A stretch of 64,000 nucleotides of DNA from Cognatundibacterium rugosum (GCF_014284365.1 NZ_JACOGG010000004.1:124001-188000); one strand, 5' to 3'; counted from the stretch's first letter, positions 8,361-17,936 are shown. Numbers and translations: made by a program. Notes: a model not told the origin generated them from the sequence alone.

Positions 8361-9523
8361 CAGCCGTAATGCCCGGAGGTCATGATGCGCATCAGATTGC
8401 GGTACACCAGAAAAGCGAAGCCATTCCACAGTTTGCGCGTCCATGGCAGGCTGGAAAAATCCGCTTCCTGCACTACGCTACCGTCTTCTATTCCCTGACT
8501 GAGCTCGGCTTCTAATTCAGCGGTAAATTCAGCATCCTGAATCACGATATTGGCTTCATGATTCAGAAACAAACTGAGTGCATCGAAATTACTCGAACCC
8601 ACTGTCGCCCAGTCATCATCGACAATCGCGACTTTCGCATGCAATTGGGTTTTGTGATATTCGACAATCCGCACGCCCTGCCGTAACAGGCGCGGGTAAT
8701 ACGACTGCGCGACCGCATCCTGCAAGGCAAATTGTCCAACCCCAACCAGCAGCGTTACCTGTACACCCCGGCTAGCTGCAGCAGTCAGTGCGCGCCGAAA
8801 TTTGCGGCCCGGTGCGAAATACGGTGTGACCAGAATCGCACGCCGCTTTGCCTGACCCAGCGCCTGCAGATAGGCTTTCTGGATCGTACTGCGGTTGCGC
8901 AGATTATCCCGGACCAGCAAGGCGGCCAGACTCAAACGTGTGCGTGCGACTTTCGCTTCCTGATGCAAATCGCGCATCAATGCAAAGCGCGCACGTAAAT
9001 TGAGCTTACCGGTTCGCCGCCATTGCGCATCCACTTCGTGAAACACATGATGCACCAAGGGTCCACGCAGGCTGACAGCAAAATCCCAGCGTGGAAAAGG
9101 GAGAGGCAAATCCCAGCCATCATCCGACACCAGATCATCGATAATATTGAGGCCGCCAAGCAGCGCGACGGCACGGTCGGCCACCAGAATTTTGCGGTGG
9201 GTACGCGCCAGGCCACGGCGGAACCAGGGATTGAAACAACGTGCAGCCACACCGGCCGCGCATAAGTCAGCCACCAGGGTTTCTGCTGCTGCCCTGCCAC
9301 TGCCCAGCCAGTCAATCACGACCCGGACGGTGACGCCACGACAGGCTGCGGCCTTCAGCGCATCCCTGACCTGATTGGCGGTCGGATCGGCAGTGAAGAT
9401 ATAGGTTTCAAGATAAATTTCCTGCTGCGCGCTGTGTATCGCAGCCAGCAGTTCCGGAAAAAATTCCTTGCCCGAACGTAGCAGGCGCACATCGTTGCCA
9501 TCGATGAACGTGAGCTTACTCAT
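8360..9523 (-). CDS. clsB: Cardiolipin synthase B
   Basis: A 387-residue phospholipase D superfamily protein. Two HKD motifs are visible: THRKILVADRAVALLGGLN at about residues 107-125 and QLHAKVAIVDDDWATVGSSN at about 290-310. ClsB makes cardiolipin from phosphatidylglycerol and a second phospholipid and acts at the inner membrane. A hydrophobic C-terminal stretch (WNGFAFLVYRNL) could anchor it. Its start overlaps the end of the endonuclease/exonuclease/phosphatase-family gene by 4 nt. E. coli has the same neighbour (ybhP next to ybhO/clsB), which supports the name. Confidence 0.88.
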   Translation of the reverse strand: MSKLTFIDGNDVRLLRSGKEFFPELLAAIHSAQQEIYLETYIFTADPTANQVRDALKAAACRGVTVRVVIDWLGSGRAAAETLVADLCAAGVAARCFNPWFRRGLARTHRKILVADRAVALLGGLNIIDDLVSDDGWDLPLPFPRWDFAVSLRGPLVHHVFHEVDAQWRRTGKLNLRARFALMRDLHQEAKVARTRLSLAALLVRDNLRNRSTIQKAYLQALGQAKRRAILVTPYFAPGRKFRRALTAAASRGVQVTLLVGVGQFALQDAVAQSYYPRLLRQGVRIVEYHKTQLHAKVAIVDDDWATVGSSNFDALSLFLNHEANIVIQDAEFTAELEAELSQGIEDGSVVQEADFSSLPWTRKLWNGFAFLVYRNLMRIMTSGHYG

Positions 9524-10338
9524 CGCTCAGACTGCCCTGGCTGCAGTAACTGCAATTCAGCGCTGATCGGTACATGATCCGATAAACTGGTCCAGGGCTT
9601 ACCGCTGAGTACCTGCGCCTGACTGACCTCAAAGCCGCGCAGATACACACGGTCCAGGCAGAGCCAGGGTAAGCCAGCCGGAAAAGTTCTGGCATGACTG
9701 GGGCGCGATGGCTTCCACAAACGATGCAGACTGGCCGGCAAAAAAGCCGGATGCCGGTGCGTGGCATCCATATCAAAGGCTTCACGTACGCCCAGCGCAT
9801 GATATAAATCCTGACTCAGACGCTGATTCCAGTCATTGAAATCGCCTGCAATGATCAGTGGTGCATCACTCGGCGTATCGCGTTCTATGGTTGCAATCAG
9901 CGCCGCAATCTGACGCTTTCTGCTGGCAGCAAACAAACCCAGATGAATTACAAAGCAATGGATGGGCGCAGCCGGATGATCGACCACAGCATGCAAAATG
10001 CCACGCTGTTCATACGCATGATCAGACACATCATGGTTAGCCTGAGAGTGAATCGGGAAGCGGCTCAGCAGCGCATTGCCATGATGCCCGTGATCATAAA
10101 CGGCATTCATGCCATAAGCAGCGTGATGTGAGTCCCCGGCCAGGAATTCATGCTGGGCTTGCTGTGGCCAATGTGGGTGACGGCGTGCATGCAAATCATG
10201 CTGTCCCTGAACTTCCTGTAAAAACACCAGATCCGCATCCAGCGTAACAATCGCATCTTTTAAATGATGAATACGGGCCTGACGGCCAAATGCGCTGACG
10301 CCTTTATGAATATTGTAGCTGGCGATTTTCAGTGTCAT
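9520..10338 (-). CDS. Endonuclease/exonuclease/phosphatase family protein (YbhP-like)
   Basis: 272 residues of the DNase I-like fold. The visible metal and active-site motifs are ASYNIHKG at the N-terminus, LQEVQGQ with the metal-binding Glu, IAGDFNDWN with the paired Asp/Asn, and LSDHVPIS with the C-terminal Asp-His. The family cleaves phosphodiesters in nucleic acids or phospholipids. Next to clsB it most resembles E. coli YbhP, which has no firmly known substrate, so a lipid substrate is possible. It overlaps nudB upstream and clsB downstream by 4 nt each, indicating an operon. Confidence 0.82.
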   Translation of the reverse strand: MTLKIASYNIHKGVSAFGRQARIHHLKDAIVTLDADLVFLQEVQGQHDLHARRHPHWPQQAQHEFLAGDSHHAAYGMNAVYDHGHHGNALLSRFPIHSQANHDVSDHAYEQRGILHAVVDHPAAPIHCFVIHLGLFAASRKRQIAALIATIERDTPSDAPLIIAGDFNDWNQRLSQDLYHALGVREAFDMDATHRHPAFLPASLHRLWKPSRPSHARTFPAGLPWLCLDRVYLRGFEVSQAQVLSGKPWTSLSDHVPISAELQLLQPGQSER

Positions 10339-10817
10339 ACGCTGGCGACCTGCTCAACAGCACCAGGATGAAACTTCGCATGCAGGTGCGGCAGCTGCAA
10401 AATCGCTTCCGCGTTCGATGGCGAAAAACAGGCATCGGCGGCCGCATGCCAGGGCAGCCAGCGATACTGCAAGTGTTCTCGTGGCGCCAGCGTAACCGCC
10501 TGAATCGCATCCACACACAGTCCAAATACATGTTCGGTATTCTGTGTCACACCCGGCGCATAGCGGTGGCGCCAGACCGGGTAAATGTCGTAGATATTGC
10601 TTAGTTCCCAGTCATTCAGTTGGTGCAGCGTCGCGTCTATCCCGGTTTCTTCTGCCACTTCACGGACGGCGGTGTACGCCAGCGGCTCATCGGGCGTGTC
10701 TTTGGAGCCGGTCACCGATTGCCAGAAGCCTGGCTTGTCAGCGCGCTCCAGCAAGAGCACATCCAGTGCAGGGGTATAAATCACGACCAGTACAGACTCA
10801 GGAATCTTATAGGGCAT
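10335..10817 (-). CDS. nudB: Dihydroneopterin triphosphate diphosphatase
   Basis: A 160-residue Nudix hydrolase close to E. coli NudB. It shares VLVVIYTPALDVLLLER, FWQSVTGS, the Nudix helix REVAEETGI and the NudB-specific RHRYAPGVTQNTEHVF. NudB removes pyrophosphate from dihydroneopterin triphosphate in folate synthesis. Between the Nudix glycine and the first glutamate there are six residues (SKDTPD) instead of the usual five, a small insertion before the catalytic helix. The ATG at 10817 opens a four-gene unit with overlapping ends (nudB, YbhP-like, clsB, DUF429). Confidence 0.87.
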   Translation of the reverse strand: MPYKIPESVLVVIYTPALDVLLLERADKPGFWQSVTGSKDTPDEPLAYTAVREVAEETGIDATLHQLNDWELSNIYDIYPVWRHRYAPGVTQNTEHVFGLCVDAIQAVTLAPREHLQYRWLPWHAAADACFSPSNAEAILQLPHLHAKFHPGAVEQVASV

Positions 10818-11184
10818 AGCAACAAGTCAGAAGAAAAACCGTCATCAACACTGACCGGAAGTCAAAACCGACACAGCCTTCGTAACAAAGGCAGAGGCAT
10901 CGTGGATCTTCGTTCCCTAGTCAGCAACAGCGCTATTCTAACTGGTTTCGCTCACAGTGCTGTGAGCGGTGCTGAGTAGCAACCTTACTATGATTGCTGC
11001 AGGTAGCTGAGCACAGCAAATCGACAAAAAAAGCATGGCGCTGATGAGACGCCATGCCAACTCTCATTTTGATTGCTATTGAGGAATTACGAAAAATTGT
11101 CCCGGCAAGGCTTGGCGACGCAGGCAGTACGCTAAGTACGACAAGGAGCCAAAACGCAGCTGGAGCAGATTTACGTCAGTCCTT
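10818..11184. other. Intergenic stretch with a terminator and a structured segment
   Basis: No gene was found in these 367 nt. Positions 10818-11020 show nothing clear. A terminator lies at 11025-11059. Between it and the Cache gene stop, 11091-11180 holds a block with short inverted repeats (GTAC-GCTAA-GTAC in the centre, flanked by TTGGC and GCCAA). It would be the 3' untranslated part of the Cache gene transcript. Confidence 0.5.
11025..11059 (-). terminator. Rho-independent terminator downstream of the Cache-domain gene
   Basis: GCATGGCG (11033-11040) pairs perfectly with CGCCATGC (11050-11057) around a 9-nt loop. On the minus strand the stem is followed by seven T residues. Confidence 0.88.
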
Positions 11185-11661
11185 TTATTTAGATGCGTAG
11201 ACGCCCACGCATAGCATGCTGTCTCCTGCACCACGCTCACAATAGGATTTTTTCAGCTCATAAGACTGGGTGGCCGGGTTATTGAATTTATAGGGCCCAT
11301 ACCAGCCTTTACCCGAAGCTTTAACCATGTCTATCATGCCCTTGATGAAGGCATTGCCATCCACATCTCTCATGCCTAATAAATTCTTCCCGACCATCTT
11401 CGCATTCGCTCCCTGGGCCAGACAATTACCCTCAAAATCATAGGCAAACACATACAGGTCATGGTCTTTAAAAGCCCCGTCAGGATGTTCGGTAAAGGTT
11501 TTATAGGCTTTGTCAGCACCGGCAGATTTCACCAGTGCGACGCCGTCTTTGACCATTTTCTGCGCGTCGGCTTCACTGCCATGTTCGGCTGCGCAGGCCA
11601 ATCCGGAAAAGAAAACAGCGATAAAAGTACTGGCGACGAGAGAGGCGGAACGTAATTTCAT
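11185..11661 (-). CDS. Secreted single Cache-domain protein
   Basis: 158 residues. A signal peptide (MKLRSASLVASTFIAVFFSG, cut near ACA-AEHG) precedes a small Cache-type domain. Its features are DLYVFAYDFEGNCLAQGAN, VGKNLLGMRDVDGNAFIKGM and GKGWYGPYKFNNPAT. Such free-standing periplasmic sCache proteins resemble the ligand-sensing part of chemoreceptors but have no signalling domain. The two late cysteines (SYCERG and MLCVG) could form a disulfide. The ATG at 11661 has a GGAG site; a longer in-frame start lacks one. It is a single gene followed by a terminator. The ligand is unknown. Confidence 0.78.
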   Translation of the reverse strand: MKLRSASLVASTFIAVFFSGLACAAEHGSEADAQKMVKDGVALVKSAGADKAYKTFTEHPDGAFKDHDLYVFAYDFEGNCLAQGANAKMVGKNLLGMRDVDGNAFIKGMIDMVKASGKGWYGPYKFNNPATQSYELKKSYCERGAGDSMLCVGVYASK

Positions 11662-11920
11662 AGGGGCTCCTAACAGTGCGAAACAATCAATTGGCTTGAT
11701 GTGTGTGTTATAGCACTTTCCATCAGGAAAATAAGGGGAGTATGGAGAATTGACAATACTTAACTTAATGCAGCGCAATATTTTTTTAAAAAATGATCAC
11801 CTCATTTTTTCGCACAAATTCAACAGCCAGCAGATTTCAGTCCATCGCCTGCACTACTGTGCAATGCAAAAATATTCTCCCCTTATTACAGACTGGAACT
11901 GACTCAAGTACAACATAACT

Positions 11921-11952
11921 AAAAGGCTGACCGCACAAACTGTCAGCCTTTT
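11921..11952. terminator. Rho-independent terminator downstream of the CsgG-like gene
   Basis: AAAAGGCTGAC (11921-11931) and GTCAGCCTTTT (11942-11952) form a perfect 11-bp stem with a 10-nt loop. A/T runs on both sides make it usable in both directions. It serves the minus-strand gene that ends at 11971. Confidence 0.85.
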
Positions 11953-11970
11953 AGTGGCTATATGTTTCGC

Positions 11971-12768
11971 TTATTTTTTCGGTACTGCAGGCGGTAATTC
12001 CTTGCTCTGTAAATGCTGCACCTGGCTCACCAGCTTATTGTGCGCATCCAGAAAAGCGGCCACGATGACTTTGGCTTCGTTGGTATTACTCCAGCCTGCG
12101 CCCAGACCGCCACCGCCCGCACCGAAGCTCAGGCCACCCATGCCGAGATCGGTGGATTTGGCGGCCCCGGTCGCCGCTGCAATTTGCTCTGTGGTTTCGT
12201 TATCAGTTAGCAGCAAGGCAACTTGCGCCTCTTTGAAAGTGACTTTTTCGGCATAACCTGTGAAATTTTTAAGGAAAGGGATCATGCCCATAATGGCACC
12301 GATACCACCACCGGCGCGGCTTTCGGAAAACGTCAGGCTAGGGATCATGGTGTATTGCGCTTCATAGCCTTTGCCCTTATGCACCGTGGTGTTCTTGCGT
12401 ATGATGCCTTGCGCCTGCAAATCCTGTTCCTGTATTACAGACTTTAAACCGGAAGCGCGGTCCACTACCCTGAAGCAGCCGCTTTGCTGTGCCAGCAAAC
12501 GGATCAGCGGCACCGGCGAAGTTGGCAGGTTATAGGAGCTCTGTAAGGTGTAACCATTGGGATTTTCGACCAGTGCCAGCGTAGCGACTGGCGCTGTACA
12601 TTGTGTCAGGGATTTGCTGGCTCCCTTGGCTCCCGCCGGACCGGCTGAGCCTGTGACCTCAGACGAGCCTTGTCCTAGCTCGGTTTTTTTCTCACCGCAG
12701 GCACTCAATGCGAGCACGGCAGTCAGGCATAAGCCAATATGATACGGGGTAGTGGTGCGCAGCGTCAT
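11971..12768 (-). CDS. CsgG/HfaB-like outer-membrane lipoprotein
   Basis: 265 residues. The signal sequence ends in a lipobox (LALSAC, then GEKK), so it should be lipidated. The body has LIRLLAQQSGCFRVVDRASG and SRAGGGIGAIMGMIPF, the pattern of CsgG-related proteins in which a putative protein's beta-rich domain is followed by a glycine-rich segment. A second glycine-rich run occurs near SFGAGGGGLGAG. True CsgG exports curli subunits. No curli genes are nearby, so a general envelope role is all that can be inferred. The ATG at 12768 is chosen because AGGA precedes it; an ATG at 12789 is possible. Confidence 0.65.
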   Translation of the reverse strand: MTLRTTTPYHIGLCLTAVLALSACGEKKTELGQGSSEVTGSAGPAGAKGASKSLTQCTAPVATLALVENPNGYTLQSSYNLPTSPVPLIRLLAQQSGCFRVVDRASGLKSVIQEQDLQAQGIIRKNTTVHKGKGYEAQYTMIPSLTFSESRAGGGIGAIMGMIPFLKNFTGYAEKVTFKEAQVALLLTDNETTEQIAAATGAAKSTDLGMGGLSFGAGGGGLGAGWSNTNEAKVIVAAFLDAHNKLVSQVQHLQSKELPPAVPKK

Positions 12769-12893
12769 GTATCCGATCCTGAGTAGCATTAGAAAACGGG
12801 AAATTTACACTAAGCAAAGCAAAAAGTGATCTTTTCTATATGTAAAAATTGTAACTTTCATCTTACATCCGATTTCATCCCCTGCGCCGTTTG

Positions 12894-13421
12894 CTATTGC
12901 CCCATCAGGTAATTCAGATAACGCCCCTCGCCAAGCTCAAAATACCAGTCACCTAAGCGCTGATAAGCATGTTGTTCATAAAAACGGATCGCCCGGTCAT
13001 TCTGCGCGTTGACCTTGAGCCATAGCCGCGCTTGTTGGCTCGCTGCCAACTGCTCTGCATGATGTAACAAGGTGCTGCCTATGCCCTGCCCGGCCGCATG
13101 TGCCTGCACATACAGGGTTGCCAATTCCACGCCATAAGTAGGCTGCGCACGCTCAGCATCGCTGAGACTGGCACAACTCTCGGTATCAATCAAAGCATAA
13201 GCCAGCAAAAATCCATCCTGCTCCGCCACAGTCAGGCGCAGTTGCGGTTGCTGCAGCATCACCAGAAAAGCAGCAGGCGTCAGGCTGTTCAACACATATG
13301 CAGCGATGTCCTGATTAATGCCCTGCTTGCAGTAAGTATGCGTCCAGACCTGCGCTGCGAGCACGGCCAGCCGGTTTGCATCACCAGGGACTGCGCTGCG
13401 TAATGTCCATGTGGTCGCCAT
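12894..13421 (-). CDS. GNAT family N-acetyltransferase
   Basis: 175 residues. The acetyl-CoA-binding motif is seen in VELATLYVQAHAAGQGIGST, with the Q/RxxGxG/A signature as AAGQGIGSTLL. The last GNAT motif follows as LKVNAQNDRAIRFYEQHAY. The ATG at 13421 has an AAGGAA site. The substrate (small molecule, peptide or protein amine) cannot be told. It is a single gene on the minus strand after the aspS terminator. Confidence 0.85.
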   Translation of the reverse strand: MATTWTLRSAVPGDANRLAVLAAQVWTHTYCKQGINQDIAAYVLNSLTPAAFLVMLQQPQLRLTVAEQDGFLLAYALIDTESCASLSDAERAQPTYGVELATLYVQAHAAGQGIGSTLLHHAEQLAASQQARLWLKVNAQNDRAIRFYEQHAYQRLGDWYFELGEGRYLNYLMGQ

Positions 13422-13467
13422 TCTGATTTCCTTGTTCTTTACATGTGAATCACTCTCTCAGCCTGAA

Positions 13468-13498
13468 AAAAAAGCGCGGACATCATCCGCGCTTTTTT
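13468..13498 (-). terminator. Rho-independent terminator after aspS
   Basis: AAAAAAGCGCGGA pairs with TCCGCGCTTTTTT around the 5-nt loop CATCA. The stem is GC-rich with A/T runs at both ends. It sits 40 nt beyond the aspS stop codon. Confidence 0.9.
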
Positions 13499-13538
13499 AT
13501 TGGAGCTATCCTGCTTCAGATCAGCAGGAGAAGCTGCA

Positions 13539-15344
13539 TCAGGCCTTGATGGCTGGTTCAGCAGCGCGCAAACGGATGTGCAGTTCACGCAGTTGTTTTT
13601 CATCGACCGGAGACGGTGCATGGGTCAGCAAGTCTTGTGCACGTTGTGTTTTCGGGAAAGCGATCACGTCACGGATAGACTCAGCACCTGCCATCATGGT
13701 CACGATACGGTCCAGACCGAAAGCCAGACCACCGTGTGGAGGCGCGCCGTATTGCAGAGCGTCCAGCAGGAAGCCGAATTTCAGTTTTGCATCGTCATCG
13801 CTGATCTTCAGAGCGCGGAATACCTTGCTTTGTACGTCAGCACGGTGAATACGCACAGAACCGCCACCCAGTTCCCAACCGTTCAGAACCATGTCATAGG
13901 CTTTAGCGATACATTTGCCCGGATCAGTTTCCATCAAATCTTCGTGACCATCTTTCGGTGCAGTGAAAGGATGATGCACAGCGGCCCAGCGGTCGTTTTC
14001 TTCATCATGTTCAAACATAGGGAAGTCGATCACCCACAGTGGCTTCCAGACGTCGTCGAACAAGCCATTGGATTTACCGAATTCACTGTGACCGATTTTC
14101 ACGCGCAGTGCGCCGATCGCATCGTTGACGACCTTGGCTTTGTCGGCACCGAAGAAAATCAGATCGCCATCTTTCGCGCCGGTGCGTTCCAGAATCTGGG
14201 TCAGCGCAGCGTCGTGGATGTTTTTAACGATAGGCGATTGCAGACCATCACGGCCTTTTGCCAGTTCATTGACCTTGATGTAGGCCAGACCTTTAGCGCC
14301 GTAAATCGCGACAAACTGGGTGTAAGCGTCGATCTCGGAACGTGGCATGTTAGCGCCGCCCGGTACCAGCATACCAACCACGCGGCCATTGTGCATATTG
14401 GCTGCACCGGAGAAGACTTTGAAGTCGACATCTTTCATCACGTCGGTCAGTTCTGTGAACTTCAGTTTGACGCGCATATCCGGTTTATCGGAACCATACA
14501 GGCCCATGGCTTCTGCATATTCCATGACCGGGAATGGGTCAGGCAGATCGATGTTCAGCGTGTTTTTGAACACCAGACGGATCATGCCTTCGAACATGTC
14601 ACGGATTTCCTGCTCAGACATGAAGGATGTTTCGCAGTCGATCTGGGTGAATTCAGGCTGACGGTCTGCACGCAGATCTTCGTCACGGAAGCACTTGGTG
14701 ATCTGATAGTAGCGGTCAAAGTTAGCGACCATCAGCAATTGCTTAAACAATTGCGGGGATTGTGGCAAAGCGAAGAATTCACCGGCGTTCACACGCGATG
14801 GCACCAGGTAATCACGGGCGCCTTCCGGTGTCGATTTGGTCAGCATCGGTGTTTCAATGTCGATGAAGCCGTTCGCATCCAGGAACTTACGTACTTCCAT
14901 CGCCACTTTGTAGCGCAGACGCAGATTGTTTTGCATCTGTGGACGACGCAAATCCAGTACGCGGTGGGTCAGACGGGTGGTTTCAGACAGGTTGTCATCA
15001 TCCAGCTGGAATGGTGGCGTAACGGACGCATTCAGGATTTCAACCTGATGCGCCAGCACTTCGATCTTGCCGGATTTCAGATTTGCATTGCCAGTGCCTT
15101 CAGGGCGTGCACGCACCAGACCGGTGATGCGCAGGCAGTATTCATTACGTACAGTTTCAGCAGCGGCAAACACATCCGCGCGATCCGGATCGCAAACCAC
15201 CTGCACCAGACCTTCACGGTCGCGCAGATCGATGAAAATCACACCGCCGTGATCACGACGACGATGCACCCAGCCGCACAGGCTGACGGTTTGGCCGAGT
15301 AATTCCTCAGTAGTGAGGCCACAGTAATGGGTACGCATGGACAT
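13539..15344 (-). CDS. aspS: Aspartate--tRNA ligase
   Basis: A 601-residue bacterial-type AspRS that charges tRNA(Asp). The N-terminal anticodon-binding OB domain carries [20 protein letters not shown]. Motif 2 is [19 protein letters not shown], and motif 3 is [13 protein letters not shown] near the C-terminus, with the bacterial GAD insertion between them. The start ATG at 15344 is preceded by AGGTAAG. Whether it also charges tRNA(Asn) cannot be judged because no gat genes or asnS are in the window. DUF502 and FmdB genes lie directly upstream on the same strand, a common betaproteobacterial arrangement, so they may share a transcript. Confidence 0.97.
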   Translation of the reverse strand: MSMRTHYCGLTTEELLGQTVSLCGWVHRRRDHGGVIFIDLRDREGLVQVVCDPDRADVFAAAETVRNEYCLRITGLVRARPEGTGNANLKSGKIEVLAHQVEILNASVTPPFQLDDDNLSETTRLTHRVLDLRRPQMQNNLRLRYKVAMEVRKFLDANGFIDIETPMLTKSTPEGARDYLVPSRVNAGEFFALPQSPQLFKQLLMVANFDRYYQITKCFRDEDLRADRQPEFTQIDCETSFMSEQEIRDMFEGMIRLVFKNTLNIDLPDPFPVMEYAEAMGLYGSDKPDMRVKLKFTELTDVMKDVDFKVFSGAANMHNGRVVGMLVPGGANMPRSEIDAYTQFVAIYGAKGLAYIKVNELAKGRDGLQSPIVKNIHDAALTQILERTGAKDGDLIFFGADKAKVVNDAIGALRVKIGHSEFGKSNGLFDDVWKPLWVIDFPMFEHDEENDRWAAVHHPFTAPKDGHEDLMETDPGKCIAKAYDMVLNGWELGGGSVRIHRADVQSKVFRALKISDDDAKLKFGFLLDALQYGAPPHGGLAFGLDRIVTMMAGAESIRDVIAFPKTQRAQDLLTHAPSPVDEKQLRELHIRLRAAEPAIKA

Positions 15345-15406
15345 ATTTCTTACCTGTCTGTTTTCAAAATTAATAATGTGTAGGAAGCGCGAAATTCCGC
15401 GCTATC

Positions 15407-16018
15407 TTATTTTGGTGGTTGATGCTCGGGAGCCACCACGCCCATGGAAACGATGTATTTGAGTGCTTCATCCACACTCATATTGAGTTCTATAGCATCT
15501 GCCTTAGGCACCATCAGGAAAAAGCCCGAAGTCGGATTCGGTGTAGTTGGTACATACACGCTGACATAATCGCCTTTGAGATGATTGACCACATCGCCAC
15601 CTGGTACACCGGTCAGAAAACCGATGCTCCAGGAACCCTGACGCGGATACTCAATCAGCACAGCTTTGCGAAAGGCATTGCCGGACGAAGAAAACAGCGT
15701 GTCTGATACCTGTTTCACGCTGGAGTAAATCGAATTCACGATAGGGATGCGGTTGAGCAAGCCTTCCCAAACCCGCACGACGTAATTACCGATGAAGTTC
15801 TGCGCCAGCAAACCGGTCAGGAAAATGATCAGCACCGTCAGTACCGCACCGAAGCCCAATACCTGAAAACCGAATAACTCTTGCGGACGCCATTGTGGTG
15901 GCAATAACAACAACGACTGATCCATGGTGCTGATAATGGCATGCAGCACCCACAGCGTTATCGCCAGTGGAACCAAAATCAGTAAGCCCGTCAGGAAATA
16001 TTTACGCATGGTGAACAT
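15407..16018 (-). CDS. DUF502 family membrane protein
   Basis: 203 residues. There are two transmembrane segments, about residues 9-29 (FLTGLLILVPLAITLWVLHA) and 53-75 (VLGFGAVLTVLIIFLTGLLA). A conserved soluble domain follows with RIPIVNSIYSSVKQV and GFLTGV, typical of DUF502. The biochemical function of the family is unknown. It lies between fmdB and aspS on one strand with short gaps, consistent with an operon. ATGs at 16018 and 16009 are both possible and neither has a clear ribosome-binding site. Confidence 0.85.
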   Translation of the reverse strand: MFTMRKYFLTGLLILVPLAITLWVLHAIISTMDQSLLLLPPQWRPQELFGFQVLGFGAVLTVLIIFLTGLLAQNFIGNYVVRVWEGLLNRIPIVNSIYSSVKQVSDTLFSSSGNAFRKAVLIEYPRQGSWSIGFLTGVPGGDVVNHLKGDYVSVYVPTTPNPTSGFFLMVPKADAIELNMSVDEALKYIVSMGVVAPEHQPPK

Positions 16019-16057
16019 TCTATGTTGATCAAAAAATTCAGTCGCTGCAGCCTGTGC

Positions 16058-16432
16058 TTAAGCAGTTTCGGCAGAGCCGGAGCTGGTGCTGGCCGCGGCT
16101 GTTGTCGCTGAGGTCGCGGTTGCAGCAGGCGCTGTGGTAGACGCGGCAGCCGGTGCCGCAGTTTTCACTTCACCGGAAACGGCAGGTGCAGACGTACCAG
16201 GCACACTGGCAGACTCACCTGATGTGCCTGAAGCACCCGATCCACCCGAGCCACCCCGGAAATCGGTCACATACCAGCCATTACCTTTGAGCTGAAAACC
16301 AGCCGCAGTCACCTGCTTCTTAAATGCAGACTTGCCACACTCAGGACAGTCAGTCAGCGGCGCATCAGAAATCTTTTGCAATACATCTTTGGCAAAACCA
16401 CACTGTTCGCAACGATAAGCGTAAATCGGCAT
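16058..16432 (-). CDS. FmdB-type zinc ribbon protein with Ala/Ser/Thr-rich tail
   Basis: 124 residues. The N-terminal FmdB/CxxC ribbon has MPIYAYRCEQCG (C8, C11) and CPECG (C29, C32), which should bind one zinc. GFQLKGNGWYVTDF completes the conserved domain. The last 60 residues are a low-complexity Gly/Ala/Ser/Thr segment, probably disordered and poorly conserved. The family is named for FmdB regulators, but most members have no proven role. It is the first gene of the fmdB, DUF502, aspS group. Confidence 0.88.
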   Translation of the reverse strand: MPIYAYRCEQCGFAKDVLQKISDAPLTDCPECGKSAFKKQVTAAGFQLKGNGWYVTDFRGGSGGSGASGTSGESASVPGTSAPAVSGEVKTAAPAAASTTAPAATATSATTAAASTSSGSAETA

Positions 16433-16511
16433 ACTCTCGCCCTAAAAAACTGATAAAACCCTGAATTATAAAGGTTTTACCGGAAAATTTGCGCATTGCA
16501 TCAAGCCTGGC

Positions 16512-17936
16512 TCAGACTTCCGCCGCTTGCCGTGTATATTGTGGCAAGATCGAACCCAGTAGCATACCCGCCATACTCATCACTACCCCCACCAGCTGTG
16601 GCGGCCAAAAGCCTTCCGGCGCAGTAATTTCAAGCACAATCCAGCTGCTCAGACCAAGCAGGATAGAAACCAGGCCGCCCTGCGCGGTAGCGCGTTTCCA
16701 GTACAAGCCAAAAGCCAGCGGTACGAAGGCCGCCACCAGCGTGACTTTATACGCGTTCTCCACCATCTTATAAATACTGGATTCCGTATTCATCGCAAAC
16801 AAGGTCACCACCGCCGTGAACAGCAAGACCACAATACGCATCATGCGCAGAAATTGCTTATCACTTTGCTGCGGAAAAAACGGCTTCAGGATATTTTCTG
16901 AAAACGTAACCGATGGTGCGAGTAAGGTCGCACTGGCACAGCTTTTAATCGCGGACAACAACGCACCGAAGAACATCACCTGCGCCAGCATAGGCACCTT
17001 GGTCATGATCAGGGTAGGTAAAATCAGCTGGGAATCCTTGTCGATCAGGCTGGCCACCATGGAGGGATCGATCAGCGTGGCCGAGTAGGCCAGGAACATA
17101 GGGATAAACGCAAAACCGAAATACAATAAGCCGCCCAGTACCGAAGCACGTCCGGCGATAGTTTCATTTTTTGATGAGGCCACACGCTGGAATACGTCCT
17201 GCTGCGGTACAGAGCCCAGCATCATCGTTATCCAGGCGGCGAAGAACCACAGCATTTCGCGCGCGCCCGGGGCGGGCCAGAACTCAAATTTACCGGCATT
17301 CGCCGCATGTTCTATCACAACACCGGCACCACCGACCATGCCCGATACCTCCCAGCCTATATAGACCATGCCGACCACGATGATAATCATTTGCAAAAAA
17401 TCGGTGATCGCGACCGACCACATCCCGCCCATCAGGGTATAGATCAACACACTGGCAGCGCCGATGATCATGCCCACATCCATAGGAATGTAGCCGCCGG
17501 ACACCACGTTGAACACCAGCCCCAGCGCCTTGATCTGTGCGGCGACCCAGCCCAGGTAAGATACCACGATACACAGGGTGACCAATATTTCAACCGCGCG
17601 TCCGAACTTATTGCGGTAATAATCACCGATGGTCAGCAAGTTCATGCGATACAGTGGTTTGGCAAAGAATAAACCAACCAGTATCAGACACATGGATGAG
17701 CCAAACGGATCTGCCACCACGCCCTTAAGCCCTTCTTTGACGAAGGTAGACGAAATCCCCAGTACCGCCTCGGAGCCGAACCAGGTCGCAAACACGGTGG
17801 CAGTCACCACATACATAGGCAGCGAGCGGCCAGCGACAGCGAAGTCTTTGGAGTTATTGACATAGCGCGCAGCATATAAGCCGATACCGACCGAAATCAC
17901 CCAATATAGGATGACAAACCAGATAAGTGTGTTCAT
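16512..17936 (-). CDS. Sodium:solute symporter family (SSS) transporter
   Basis: 474 residues with about 13 hydrophobic segments spread over the whole length. SSS signatures include the N-terminal NSKDFAVAGRSLPMYVV, VFATWFGSEAVLG and MMLGSVPQQDVFQRVASSKN, the last being a strongly conserved loop of this family. Substrates of such proteins include proline, pantothenate, organic acids and sugars; none can be assigned. It stands alone on the minus strand, 80 nt before the FmdB gene, and may be co-transcribed with it. Confidence 0.88.
   Translation of the reverse strand: MNTLIWFVILYWVISVGIGLYAARYVNNSKDFAVAGRSLPMYVVTATVFATWFGSEAVLGISSTFVKEGLKGVVADPFGSSMCLILVGLFFAKPLYRMNLLTIGDYYRNKFGRAVEILVTLCIVVSYLGWVAAQIKALGLVFNVVSGGYIPMDVGMIIGAASVLIYTLMGGMWSVAITDFLQMIIIVVGMVYIGWEVSGMVGGAGVVIEHAANAGKFEFWPAPGAREMLWFFAAWITMMLGSVPQQDVFQRVASSKNETIAGRASVLGGLLYFGFAFIPMFLAYSATLIDPSMVASLIDKDSQLILPTLIMTKVPMLAQVMFFGALLSAIKSCASATLLAPSVTFSENILKPFFPQQSDKQFLRMMRIVVLLFTAVVTLFAMNTESSIYKMVENAYKVTLVAAFVPLAFGLYWKRATAQGGLVSILLGLSSWIVLEITAPEGFWPPQLVGVVMSMAGMLLGSILPQYTRQAAEV

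Noticed and set aside
13500-15302. 600-codon open frame antisense to aspS
   Set aside because: The minus strand encodes full AspRS with all class II motifs; the antisense product has no recognisable domain.
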